From: Pterobdella sp. o SKG-2022
Lineage: Eukaryota > Annelida > Clitellata > Hirudinida > Piscicolidae
Length of the DNA stretch: 64,000 nucleotides
Assembly (NCBI GenBank): GCA_964035795.1
Contig: OZ038322.1
Coordinates: 16,291,447-16,355,446, forward strand
Direction of reading: 5' to 3'
Shown: one piece after another, positions 23,936-36,586 of the stretch
Position numbering within the stretch: position 1 is the first letter of the stretch
Layout: each line of letters opens with the position of its first letter
Translations under genes and position numbers: made by a program
The notes under the pieces: model-generated
Databases searched by the model: none
The model's input: the letters and a program-made list of their open reading frames with translations, nothing else
What the model was told of the DNA's origin: nothing

Positions 23936-25199
23936 TTCAGAGATTGCACGATCGATTTAAATTTTCATAGCTTTAAGCTATATCTTTACTGAAGCTTTTT
24001 TATATTTCTTCGAAAATAAAATATTAATACAAACTTAATTCAGCATATGACCTTCATTCAATTTTTAATTATTACAAACATCAGTTTTAGAGGTGATTTT
24101 TTCTAAAAAGTTTTCTTATAATATAAAGTCTAATATTTTTTTAACCTTAGTGTTTGGTTTGAAACTTGACTGGATTATTCAAATTTCTCATTTAATCTGA
24201 GCAAGTTCACATAATAAGGTCTAATTGTTTTGAATATTTTTCATGAAACAAATTTAAGAACATTGTCGGTCATAGCATCAATGTGAATATTGCATTTGTC
24301 ACGCAATGTCTTTGTATATCTGCCCTCGACTGTTGTATAAGATAGCAATCACGTTCATGGAAAAATTATTTTATAAAACTAAATTTCGATTTAATCAATA
24401 AATTTTTCATTAACAGATGTATTTCTTTAAAACTTTTTTTGCGTTAGAACTGTTTTTTTTAAAGCCATTGGTCGTGACTTTCAAGGCTGAAAACTTTATT
24501 AATCAGAATTTCAAGTATATATCAAAATTAACTGAAGTTTAGAAATTTGTATTCATTTTGTTCACAGATAGATTTTTTTCTGTTTTTTTTTCAGATTAAA
24601 ATGTTAGGTTTGAGACAAGTTTATTTGCTTTGAGGTCAACCACTGACAACATAAAGTGATATGTGTCTGAAGGATTTTGAACAGACTTGTATTTGGTATT
24701 AAGGTTTTTCTAATTTTTTATAAGAATGTTGCTTGAGATTTCCTACTAACTCATCACATTCCGAAATAAACGGAGCCAACAACTGGTGTGCAGTGTGACA
24801 AACAAAAAATAAAGATCGTAGCCGAAATCTATTGAAATCAACCTGAACCAAAAAGTTTAAATATTAAAGGCTTTAAAAATGGATCTAAAACTTAGTTCTT
24901 CATTTTTAAGATGCGGTAGAAATTTTAAATTTAATTCTTTGGTTAAAGGAGAATATTTACTGTCTCATTTGACATGCGGATCAGATGAATGCAACACTTT
25001 CTTATTTAACTATCGTTTCAAACACGTCCAAAATTATTAAGTTTTGTGCAACTAAATATAGGATTAATTAAAAATTTAAAAAAAAGTCTGTTTTTAACTG
25101 AATTACTTTTGATGAATATTTAGCAAAAAATTTAAATTTAAGTTTAAATTCTCAAGTTTAAAATCTTTATTCTTGGGAACAATTAGCCTCAAAATTGTA
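23936..25199. other. intergenic, no gene seen
   Basis: AT-rich spacer between two foldback elements. No exon candidates with supporting homology. Confidence 0.45.
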
Positions 25200-25366
25200 A
25201 ACCATAAAAACATGACAAAACTTGAATTTTTTTGTTTTGACGAAGCTTTTCGATATATCCTATATCATTATCAGGTAACCAATGAATAAGTTACCTGATG
25301 AGGATATAGAAAATATCGAAAATCTTCGTCAAAAAAAAAATTTCAATTTTTGTTATGTTTTTATGG
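25200..25366. repeat. foldback element, arm type C, core on both arms
   Basis: The arms 25201-25278 and 25283-25365 pair over about 78 bases. Both keep the core. The plus-strand copy (25295-25330) reads CUGAUGAG, GAUAU/AUAUC hairpin, GAAA, AUCUUCGUC. The minus-strand copy (about 25274-25240) reads CUGAUAAU, GAUAUA/UAUAUC hairpin, GAAA, AGCUUCGUC. The arms begin ACCATAAAAACATGACAAAA, unlike types A and B. This element is closest to a canonical hammerhead core. Confidence 0.85.
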
Positions 25367-27130
25367 TGCACTTTATTCTTGTGTTTTAATGTTACTAAAA
25401 TTATTCTTATTTTTTAAAATTATTTTATTATCTGCTGGAGATTGAAAACCTCTCATGAAACATCGAAAGATCATGGTTATATGAATTTATAAGCTAAATT
25501 TTGAAAATGTAAAAAATTTTTTAATTAATTTTTTTGAATGTTAAATTTTGTATCACATATATAGTAAACTCTAGACTAGAATATATTCAATTAGAAGAAA
25601 CACTGGAAAAATTTTTGCCTTCATATGAATCATGAATAAAAACAAGTAAAATTTGAAAAACCTTCTTCTTTTAGGGTTGTTATACTCACTAGAGGTAACT
25701 GGTTTTAATGAAAAGAAAATTTAGCTATATAATTAATTTTTTGATAATGTTCATCATAAAAGGCTATACATTTGTTTTCAGAATATTTACTTCAGAGACC
25801 TTGGTGCCTATTGTATACTTCCCATAAAAATTGTATTTGCTAAAGAATGAATAGGTTTGTTAAAACTAAGTTTAGTTTATTATTTATTTAATCATAAAAA
25901 AATTAATTATAATAAACTATATGAATGTTAAGGTATTAAAAGGATTTTGATGCCATAAAAATATAACTAAAATTTTTAAGACAGCGTTTTTTTGAACAAA
26001 ACATTCAACATTATCAATAAGTTCACCAAAATACAAATAAATTGAACTAAATATTTTGGCAAACTCTCCACATCAATGATTGGACAAAACTCATGACATG
26101 CATTAGCAGTTTAATTCAATTTTTCAAAGGCTGGATCATTGCTGGTGATATTTCTTATTATACGGTTGATAAACTGACATTAAGCCAACAACCTACATGG
26201 TTACAAATTTCTCTTAGAATGTATTTTCCCATATCGAAAATGAATTAAAATTTATTTGTTACACTATTCACATAAAGATTCTTAACTTTAAAGAATATCC
26301 TCAAATGTCCATTGAAATTTAAATGATGATATTTGACTAAAGGACTATCAAGTTCGTTTTGGACATGAAAATTTATGACCCATGAGTAGATTCGCTGGAT
26401 TGAGACTTTATCAACAAAAATCAGCAAGATTTATTGGACAAATGCAATTCAATTTGGAAGTGATAGAAATATTTATTTAATGAATAATGTATAAATAAAT
26501 TCATGCATTGATTCAAAATGCTATATAAACATGAAAATACTTAAAACTATCGAAGAGCTTTATAAACAAATATTAGCTCAACTCAAAAAAGTTTGAAAAA
26601 TTTTAAATATAAATCTCCAAAACTTTATTTCAGAAAACATTCAATTCATTATGAACAATGACAGACAAGCCTAGAATAGCATTTTTTTTGCTGAAATAGA
26701 AAATGAAATAAAAAGCAATTGATTTGGCTCAAAGCATTACTTGTTTGATTAAATATTAGATGTGAGAAAGATGAAGTATCAGGCATGAATTTTGAATATT
26801 TCAGCGTTGTTACAAGCATTTTCGAACGATTCTATTTTACCTATAAAGGAATAAAGGGATTTACAACGAATAATTTAGACGATTACAATATATAAAAAGA
26901 AAAATCTAACACTAAGAATATATAAAATGATATATACACATTTTTTTTCCAAATAAACATGATATAACACGAAAACTTTTGATGCTTGAAAGATAAAAAA
27001 ATATCCTCAATGATCGACTTTGAAGTTGACCAGCAACAAATACTCCTACTATGATAACTTAACTCCCTAAATAACACCTCTGGTAGCCCATGATAGAAAG
27101 ACTTCCAGATTACAATCACTGACAAATGAT
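25367..27130. other. intergenic, no gene seen
   Basis: About 1.8 kb downstream of the arrestin stop codon. It contains the probable 3' UTR of arrestin near its right end and nothing else that I can support. Confidence 0.45.
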
Positions 27131-27135
27131 AAAGT

Positions 27136-30100
27136 TCAATCTGGTTGCTGAAGGTTTGATGTTTGCGGTTCAACGTTGCCGTGCAGTGGATCAACGATCG
27201 CCGTCTCTTGACCGCGCAGTCTCAAACGGGCAAAGTCCTCAAAAATGAAATCATCATTAGTATGGACTGGAGGGGCGACAGCCTGCTGAGGTCTGTGCAT
27301 TTTTGAATGGTTGGAGGTTTATAATTTTAATTATTTACGGATAAGACATGGGGTAGAAAAATTGAATTTTCATGTTCAGACAAAATAAAATAAACGTCAA
27401 GTTTAATCTTCTTTTAACACACCTACAGTCTAAGATAAAAATATTCAAACAACAAACTCACTCATCATCCAACTGAATAAGATCACCAGCATCGGGCACT
27501 GTCTGATTATTTGATGAGGTGGTAGCACTAGAAGTGGAGATATGGTTGGTGGAGGCTGATGTAGTGGCAGTGTCCATGGATGGAACATGGGGTGGTGATG
27601 CGGGAGGAGACTCTTGAGGCTTGGGGTGTGTCAATGTAAAAGGCAACTCCACCGATAAATCACTGATGTGTGCAAGATTCAATGGATAGATTAATGGATA
27701 ATTTAAAAAAATTGTAAATATACTGATTGAAACTGGGATTAAGCCCTATCGTGTTCATGGGATGGTTGATTTTCATATTGTGGTATTGATGAACATTAAC
27801 GTCGATATTATGAGAAAATATTTCAGTACATTTATTAGCAAAAAAAAGCAAGAATCGGTAAGTATAGCCATGCTAACGTATTAGAGTAAGGCTATACTTA
27901 CCGAAAAATCTAGCTTCTTTTTTTGCTAGTAAATGTACTAAAATTTTATAAATAATATCGACGTTAATTTTCATTGATATTGCTTGAAAGTAAATTAAGA
28001 TGCTCTTAAAAAGTCATATTGTGGCATTATTTTAACCTATTCGTTTGAGAAGTTGTATCATTCGAAGCATTTAATAAATTAAAAAATAATTTTCAAAAAA
28101 CTTCAAGTTCAAATATCAGTAACGGAAAAATTTTTGAATGTTAACCTACCTTGATCCGAAGCCTAAGATCAACCTGACTTTAACCTTGTACTGTACTATA
28201 ATTCCAAGGTTTTCTTTTTGACTCGGATCAGTGATTCTGTATGAGATTTAAATTAAACAAAGTTACTATATTTAAAAAAAAAATATTGATAAATAAAAAA
28301 GTAAAATTAACAGAAAATAAAATTTTCAAAGTTAAGAAGCTGAATACGAATATGATGAAATTTTACTGATATGAAGCTTGGGAATGTACATACAAGAATG
28401 GAAAACATCAACATATTATTACAATTTTGAAAAAACGTGTTACATGGTGGAGGAAGCCAGATTGGTGTCTTCATGCTTGAGTTTTCCATCCAACGCCAGG
28501 CCCCTCTTGTGTCTATTTTCAGAAAGCAGGGGAGTGAGGGAGTACACCTTACAAAAACCTGTTTGACTTGACTGTATTGGAAATCCTTCTCTGAGCGTGT
28601 CAATTAGTATGAGGTATTTAAATGAAAAGATTTTGAAAATATTTGAAAACTAAAGAAAAAATTTAGTTAAAAGACCACGCCTTACAGTACCCACTAAAGG
28701 GAGAAGAATAAAAGCTAATTGAATTTGATGCTTTTGAGCATGATTTATTCACTCTGTTTAAAAAACCGTTTTTTAGAGAAAACTAATTCATTGAATATGT
28801 AAAAACTAGAAAAAATATATGTAACAAAAATAACTTTGAAAAGCCATTACTAATAAAAATATCACGTTGAATGTATGCTTCATGCAATGTGTTTAAGTGA
28901 ACCAATACAGATTGCTTAAAATTTTCAGAAAATACGTGTATCGCATGTTTAACTAAGCCAATTTGCATATATTTTTCATTATTTTTCAAAAGCAAAAACT
29001 GAATANNNNNNNNNNNNNNNNNNNNNNNNNNNNNNNNNNNNNNNNNNNNNNNNNNNNNNNNNNNNNNNNNNNNNNNNNNNNNNNNNNNNNNNNNNNNNNN
29101 NNNNNNNNNNNNNNNNNNNNNNNNNNNNNNNNNNNNNNNNNNNNNNNNNNNNNNNNNNNNNNNNNNNNNNNNNNNNNNNNNNNNNNNNNNNNNNNNNNNN
29201 NNNNNCACTGTGTTAGAAGTGAATCATTTAGACAATTTTAAAAAAAAAAACATTGTATTAGAATGCAATTAATGAGATAAATTCCATAAATATGCAAAGC
29301 TTAAAAAATTAAAATTAATCTAGGTTTCAAAATGAATGTTTAAAAATTCTTTTTTCGATATATGATTAAATAATGGAATTGAAAAAATGCCTAAAAAGAT
29401 AAGGAATATTTCCAAAGTGAAAAAGGCAATATGTATTTTGCCTACAAATTTCAGTGATACGCCATTTATATACATCGCCTGCAGAGTATATAACTCGAAA
29501 ACGACAAAAAGAAACGAAAACTCCGACGCAATTATGAATAATAACAAGAAGCTAAATCACAAACACTCGCACCTGTATTAGTGTTTCAATATTAATTTGA
29601 AGATTTTTTATAACTAAACTAGCCTAGCAGCAAAAAAGATTTGAATCAAACACTTTTATTAACTGAAAATGAACACGAAGCTTTTCGTAAGTTGAACTCA
29701 CATTATCAAATATACGTAATGACGTGATAATTTTCGAAAAGCTTCGTGTTATTATTCAGTTAATAAGTGTTTGATTTAAATATTTTTCTTGAAGATTTTG
29801 TTACAAACCTTTCTAAACTCCACAAAAAAACATTAACAACTTGCATTCTATATATTTTGGGTCTAACCCCACGACCAAGGAAAAATGACTGTGAAAAAAA
29901 AAAAAGAAGAAAAAGAATTTTTGATACATTCCTCATAAAAAATTGAAAACAAAAAGTTATTTGAATAATATAAAAAAAGATGCATAAAATGTCTCTAAGA
30001 AAAAGAAGATTAATTGCTAAAAGATATTCGGAGATGTAACAAATCAATTGATACAACATCCAACCTTAACTGACATTTCTAACATTTCGATCGTTGGAAC

Positions 30101-33100
30101 ATTTACCTATAATTCAAATTACTATGCCAAAACAATCAAATTTTCTCATAAAACATGCCTCATAATTAATCTATAAGATTAAAACAGAAAGGCACAAAAA
30201 ATATCTAGCTATATAGTCTTGAATTGAGGGAATAAAAATTAATGTTAAAGATCAAAAGCTTCTTAGATGTAACTTTTAAAAAAAGGACTAACTTGAAATA
30301 AAAAGCATAAGCTTTTAAAAGTTGAAAAAAAAGTATAAAAGTTTTTCATTTTAATCTTCGAGGCATATAAGCAAGACTTATGACGCCAGTATTATAACAA
30401 TATATTACGATCAATGCGTATAGAGACTAAAGTAGTGAAACAAAACATGGATATCCCATAATTTAGATTGATAGCATAACTTTTCGTGCGCTTCGAAAGT
30501 TAAAATAACAATTTAGCTTACATAATGTCTTACGATAAGGTTGAATTAATAAATTAGAGACATTTTGACTTGAAAATGTATCAAGAACCGTGGAATAATC
30601 CTTGAATAAAATGGAAACAACTCACTCTGACTCTAGCTCAGCTATGACGCATTTGTACTGGGCAGTCGAAAACAAACATATATCAGCGAATTGTCGTACT
30701 GAATCGATGATAGTAGTCGTTCCATTAGAAAATTACCAAAATTATAGCTTATTAATGAAAAAATTGTTGAATTTTTGAAAAATGTGTTGATGATAAAATA
30801 GAGATTTACTTGTTAAATATTGCTTAAAGTTACTTGAAAGAAAAGAATAAATACTCACCAGTGATCTTGATCTTCTTGACACTCTTATTTGTGTTGTTAT
30901 CGACAAGAACATTAACATTGATCGATTCGCCATGATAATATTTCTGAGAAATTTTTAAAAATCGATATCAAACGTAAATTAACATGCATAAAGTGCTTCC
31001 AACATATGTTTCATGTGCGCTATATTTTTATATATAACTGAATGCATAAAGTTGATGTTTTATGTTAAGCTTGAACTCATCAAAATTTAAAAATCTTCTA
31101 GGAACTTTTCGAATATTAACCTATAAAAACTTTAATGGTTTTGAGCGTATTCGCCCATGAACATGGGATAAATGAAATTTTTATAAAGAGTAAATAAACA
31201 ATTCTCAAATTTATGAAATATTACTAACAAAACCGAGGCACAATCGTCAGTATATTCCTACATAAAGACATAAAAGATGATGAGCTTTTAACTACCTAAA
31301 ACCGCATAAAACGACATTGTAAAATAGCCTCCCTGATCAAACTCAATTTACAACCTTTTTTGCATACAGCACTAAAATCTCAAATAAAATGCTACTGACC
31401 TCCTTATCCAGGGTGGCTTCTAATCGAAGACTCCCGGAACTGATCATAAATTCCTTGGTGGTTTCTGCAGAAGGCTGAGGAGCCGGTTCTTCGGGGGCGT
31501 ATGTGAGCTTGCGGATGGCCAATTGAACTGAATTCCTCTTTTGAGGCCTGTCGTCTGGCATTTCTCCAACATAGGCCTTCAACTCGTAATCCACTCCACA
31601 TGGCTGTTGATGTTAAACTGTGCTACCATTTCATCAAAATTAAATTAAAACAAATAAAATTCATTCCACCTTGCCAGTATCTCCAGCAGCAGGTTGCAAG
31701 GTGACGGAAGCAGGAGTACATGGGGGTAACTATATTGAAGATTATTTACTTCGATGAAAATCAAATATAAAAAATTTTATTATGCTTTTAGCTGCACCAT
31801 CAGATAAGAGCCTTAGCAAATGCTTGTTATTATTTGTGGTTCACACTAACAATAGATTATAAAATAATCCTTCGGGGATACAAATGCTAACAAACAAAAT
31901 TATGACAAAACATTATATATATTAACTATTTTAGATAATACTACTATACGTGTCCCAATAACTGGGATAAAAAGAAGTCGGTCTAAATCATTCATACTAC
32001 TTGCATCTTTATTTCCAAAATATGCTATTTTAATTGGAAAAAAAAACTTTCATAGAACTGCCAGCTCAAACTGACATTAAGCTTGAAAATAATCAAAGTA
32101 AAAATCCGCACTTGAACAGTTAACGATTATAAACAATTATAAATATTCATAAAGAAGTAGAATATTGACTTTAGTAAAGATTACTACTTTCAATCAAAAA
32201 TTTCTTATCAAGACCACATATAAAACTGAAAAGATGGGTATTTTAAAAACTTGGAATTGAAAGAATTTTACGAACCAGGTAGTTTCGTAAGATTGTTTTA
32301 AATTTAAAACTTCCAATCAACTTTCAGTCTTCTATTTCCATTATATATTTTCATGAACTTAATCGAATTCTTTGTTCTAAATTGAGAAATACTTTGAAAA
32401 ATATTTTTCAAATAAATTATAACAAAGAGCAAAAAAAAACATCAATGTGTACAAATCATTTACAAAAAAATCTCCACAAACACTCCACGGTAGTAATGGC
32501 AGTTTGGAATCGTTACTTTGAAAAAGCTCAGTGTAGGAAAACATTTGGTTGAATAAACCATTCTTTATTCAAAAATAAAAACTAAAAGCCTCATTAAAAA
32601 TGGATAAATTTCAGGATATCTGAAAATTCGCTAAAATCGTTTATAATCTTACAGAGATGCCGTGAAAACGATTGATAAGGGAAAAAATGATGGAAACGTT
32701 GGGGCAGTGGTTGGATATTTTTCACTATGAAAAATCAGACTAATGAAATATTTTAACGAAAATTATTATAATTACATAGCGTTAAGTTTCAACATAAAAA
32801 ATGCATTTTAATATATTGTACTAAAAAAGGATTTTACAAACTACACGAATAACATAAAAAAACTTCCTTAAATATGAAATGAACAAAAAATACCTAAATT
32901 AGTCTAAAAAATACATTGAGCTGTTTGAACATGTTTTAACAATTTAAAGACCAAAGCTTTTGCAAAAACTCAACTTAGAGCAAAAAAGATTTAAATATAG
33001 AACAAAATGCTGATTGGATTATGACTCAATTTATCACGAAACTTAAAAGCTACTTGAAAAGCAGTTTTTAAGATCATAGTCTCAATAAAAACAAACAGAG

Positions 33101-36100
33101 TGGAAACGTTTAACAAATATGGCGTGAAAGTTTATAATATAAATGAGGCTTTGAATATTTCAGTGATATTTGATTGATGAGTCTTGACCTTTGTTCTGAT
33201 ATATTTTGACAAAACATTTACAAAAGTTCTTCCTCTAAAAATGTCTAATTGAAAGTTTATCCTTATTTAGTAATAATAACATCAACAAGAATCAATGCTG
33301 ATAAGGTCGATATTCTATTTATATAGAATAGAAGAAAAATGTTTTTACCGTGGAAGGTAAATTAAAAAATTTTTATCTGAAATTGATCTTCATATAAAGT
33401 ATCCTTCAATTGAGTTCATTTTGAACTATATTTGAGAGTGGCAAAGATACTGTTATAGTAGTAATAAAACTCAAATGAAACATATTTAAAAGTAGGCAGA
33501 TGAACTTAAATGCATTTAAATAATATATTAATTCTTTTCCTTAAAGCTCAGATCTGGAATATTTAAGAATTGAATATGTTTAGTGAATAAATTCTACTAT
33601 AATAAAAATAATGGATAAACTAGCATATTTCTTGGGTCAAAAATTTACTTGAATTCATTCCAAAAAAATAAATGAATATAATTGTACTTGGAATGGAAAT
33701 GATTCGAAAAATTTGGAATTCTTTTAATCAAACCACAGTTCATTTCATTAATTACAGAGTATTTTTTTAAAAGTAAACTATCTCGATCTTGCATACAAAA
33801 CAGCAGAAATAACGACAGCATCTTTTGAAAAGATATCTAAAAAATATATAGAAAAAAAACGTAGTTTATTGGTAAAATATGAACAAAATGTTTGAAGAAA
33901 AAATAAGCCAGAAAAAATTGTATTTTATGATACAAAAACTCAAAACATCGCAGAAAATTATGAAAAACACTAAGAATGTGGCAATAAAACACCTTTACAT
34001 TATGATAAAAATTATATAAAATATTCACAATTGCAGAGTGAAGAGCATTTCAAAATTAAAACGAATTTATTTTCAAAACTTTGCTGCACTATAAGAACAA
34101 AAGGGTGATATCGCGAAAAACGATCAATTGAAACTTAACAAAGTTATTTTTTATTAAAAGACGAAAAATATTTTAGAAAGAAATTAGTAGGATGAAGGTT
34201 GCCATAGTCAGAAAAAGTATTGAAATTTTTTTAAGTTCAAGGCTTTGATGAATATATTATGAGCGCAACTTTTTATCACAAACCTATAAACCATGAAAAA
34301 AAAACATAAACTGACATGTTTTAAAACCCAACTTTGAAGATTATTTAATTTTTCATAAAAGATATTTAATAAATTGTAGATTCGAGACTATAGATCGATA
34401 TATATTGATAATTAATGAATTCGCTTGAAGCATTTAGGAAGAAAAAGTCTACAGTTTGAAACATTAGGTGAAACTAATGTCTTTGTCATTTATCATACTA
34501 GTGCACTAGACGTAACTCATTTGGTTGATGAATTACAATACAAAAGTTGAGATTCCTATTATATAAACTATTTTTTTACATTCCAATTAAATTTTCACGA
34601 AAAAACTTATTTAAAAAAATATTGAAAGTCAGAAGATTGGATAATTGCGATAATTTAATAAAGAAACCTAAAAATGTGAATATTATAAAAATTGTAAGAA
34701 AATTCCTGGTTTTCTTAAGCAGGTAACGAGTCTTTGATTAAATAATAATTATTATTACTTTTTTAAACCAGAGAAACTTCGTTAATTTTTTAGTTCAAAC
34801 AAAATTTAAAGCTATAATTAATTTGATGAACATTTTAAGGAGGAAAAAGTACTAATTAAAACAATTTGAACTTTGAAATAAACGTTTTTAGCATACCATA
34901 TTAGAAAGGTTGGAAGAAAATAACAAAACTATAAATCAGAATAGATTTGAAATAAATATTAAAAATCAATTTTAATATACTGAAAAAATAATTTTTTATT
35001 TCATTCATAAAAGGTTGAATTTATTAATATATGCAAAATAAACAAAATATCTGTTTCGGATATTATAATCTGATAGTTCTGTTTCAATCTATATCAAAAT
35101 GAAACTAACTTCAAAATAGAAAGGGTAAGCATTTTCTCCAAGTTTTTTTAAAAGACGTTGTTGAAGACGTGAGAGTGGTTTTTGATCAGTTTTAGACTCA
35201 TCAGGTGGATAGATTTGATGGGTAGAAAGAAACAAATCTTTACGGAAAGTTAGCCCTAACACATCTAGATCTTCTCTGCCATATCGGAATGCTGCTAATA
35301 CGTGCACAAATACTTTTCGACCTTTCAAATACACTGGCTCTATCAAAACTACACCATCTGTAAATAGATCATTTTTAATGAAACATTTTATTAAAAACAC
35401 TTTCAATTTTATAAAAGTTGAGCATTGATTATGAATAATGAAAATTTTTGATATAAAAATAAGTAATTTTTACAACTGAAACCCTGAAACATGAATGCTT
35501 TTAACCTTGCATCAATGTCACTTATGATTAATATGTTCTAATTGTTACAGAATATTTTGTCCAAAAAATCAAAAACCTAGAAAATTTTTATATTAAATAC
35601 ATAATATAGTTTTTATTATTGAACAAAAAAGTAAATAATTTTTTATCATTTAAAATTCTACTTCATCAATATTTTATTTGAATTAATCAATAAAAATTTT
35701 CTATACAATCAGTTTTTTGAATATAAGTTTCTTGAAAATAGCCAACAACAATTATCAATATAACAGCATATGTACTTTGAGTGCTCATCAAAATATGTTA
35801 CTTTTCATGAAAACTATTTTAAACTTTTATTTTTTTACTTATTCAAAACTTCTATCAAACCTATTGGGTCAATGTGGTTAAGATGGTCAATAAAGTCTCG
35901 TTTTCCCAAATAGACTGTAAGCTAATATGAAAACACAACTTTGTTTTAAAATTTAAAAAATAAAAACAACGAAAAAATACTTTTGAATTTGGACTGCTTT
36001 TCTTGAACACTCTGGGATAAAATGAAAGTATACGAAAAACAATAAACGAAGTTATTGAAAATCCTCAAAAAAATATTACCTAGTTCCTTGTTTTAATAGG

Positions 36101-36147
36101 TTATCACTATCACCGTCAAGGTTATCCGTCGCAGCAGTTTCCGTCAT
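27136..36147 (-). CDS. ARRB: beta-arrestin
   Basis: Binds phosphorylated G-protein-coupled receptors, uncouples them from G proteins and links them to clathrin/AP2. Twelve CDS exons: 36147-36080, 36011-35981, 35921-35861, 35357-35110, 31729-31670, 31603-31400, 30943-30859, 30698-30626, 28590-28444, 28236-28150, 27662-27462, 27292-27136. They sum to 1422 nt (473 aa) with all phases matching. Visible: RVFKKSSPN (strand I phosphate sensor), [44 protein letters not shown], the lariat-loop [20 protein letters not shown] with its polar-core Asp, and HPKP. Next come a clathrin-box-like LIQLD and the AP2-binding [16 protein letters not shown]. About 50 extra residues rich in Ser/Thr/Pro lie between HPKP and LIQLD, making it longer than the usual 410-420 aa. 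The large introns carry a dispersed repeat, two foldback elements and the N gap. Confidence 0.97.
27783..27985. repeat. foldback element, type E (arrestin intron)
   Basis: Arms of about 90 bases (27783-27869 and 27885-27983, containing AACGTCGATATTAT and CAGTACATTTATTAGC) pair with several mismatches. The loop holds ATGCTAACGT, and the inner stem is GGTAAGTATAGCC / GGCTATACTTACC, as in the element at 2431. The outer arms are unrelated to that element. It lies in the intron between 28150 and 27662. Confidence 0.85.
29006..29205. other. assembly gap, 200 Ns
   Basis: Exactly 200 unknown bases inside the arrestin intron between exons 30698-30626 and 28590-28444. The exons on either side are contiguous in frame, so order and orientation look right. 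The size is a placeholder. Confidence 0.99.
29609..29790. repeat. foldback element, arm type B, core on both arms
   Basis: The arms 29634-29687 and 29733-29782 (AAGATTTGAATCAAACACTT... / ...GTGTTTGATTTAAATAT) pair. The minus-strand core of the left arm is UUUGAUAAUGUGAGUUCAACUUACGAAAAGCUUCGUG. The right arm keeps GUGAUAA and UUUUCGAAAAGCUUCGUGUUAUUAUUCAG with the stem II part deleted. The left end TAACTAAACTAGCC is shared with 15697 and 38955. It lies about 400 bases from the N gap, in the arrestin intron. Confidence 0.88.
33799..34212 (+). repeat. dispersed repeat, copy 2 (in an arrestin intron)
   Basis: The longer of two near-identical copies (see 9422-9734). It contains about 100 extra bases at 33917-34020. 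It sits in the 3.4-kb arrestin intron between 35110 and 31729. The high identity between copies implies recent spread. Its ends carry no obvious inverted repeats. Confidence 0.88.
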
Positions 36148-36586
36148 TTTAATTTTTTATTCATATATTGAATTCTTTTATAAATTAAACAATTTTTTTA
36201 AAGGTTATTGTACCAATAAAATTTTATAAATATTTAGCCGTAAAGACTGTATTAAAAAATTTTTATTTTGAATAAAAACGTGAAGAATAACTTTATGACA
36301 ACTGAAGCATAAATCAACTTAATTAAGAATATAAAAGAAACAATTAGAATCGCTTCAGCTTAGAATTACCGACCCAGACCGAAGAAACAATTTTTGGGGA
36401 ATAGCGCCTAATATTATAATAAAATAAACATTCAACTTTTTAATCAATTTTAAATAAAAAATAATTTTAAAAAAATGTATTATGTTTTTCATTTGAAATA
36501 AAATTATATCGTTTGAGAATAATACCACAGTCTAGTTTCTATGTTTTTTTTATTTTATAATCCTACGAAGGAAGAGAGATTTTAAA
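36148..36586. promoter_or_regulatory. shared upstream region of arrestin and SFSWAP
   Basis: Only 439 bases separate the start codons of the head-to-head arrestin (minus) and SFSWAP (plus) genes. The interval must hold both 5' UTRs and both promoters. No TATA box stands out among the AT-rich sequence. Confidence 0.55.
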
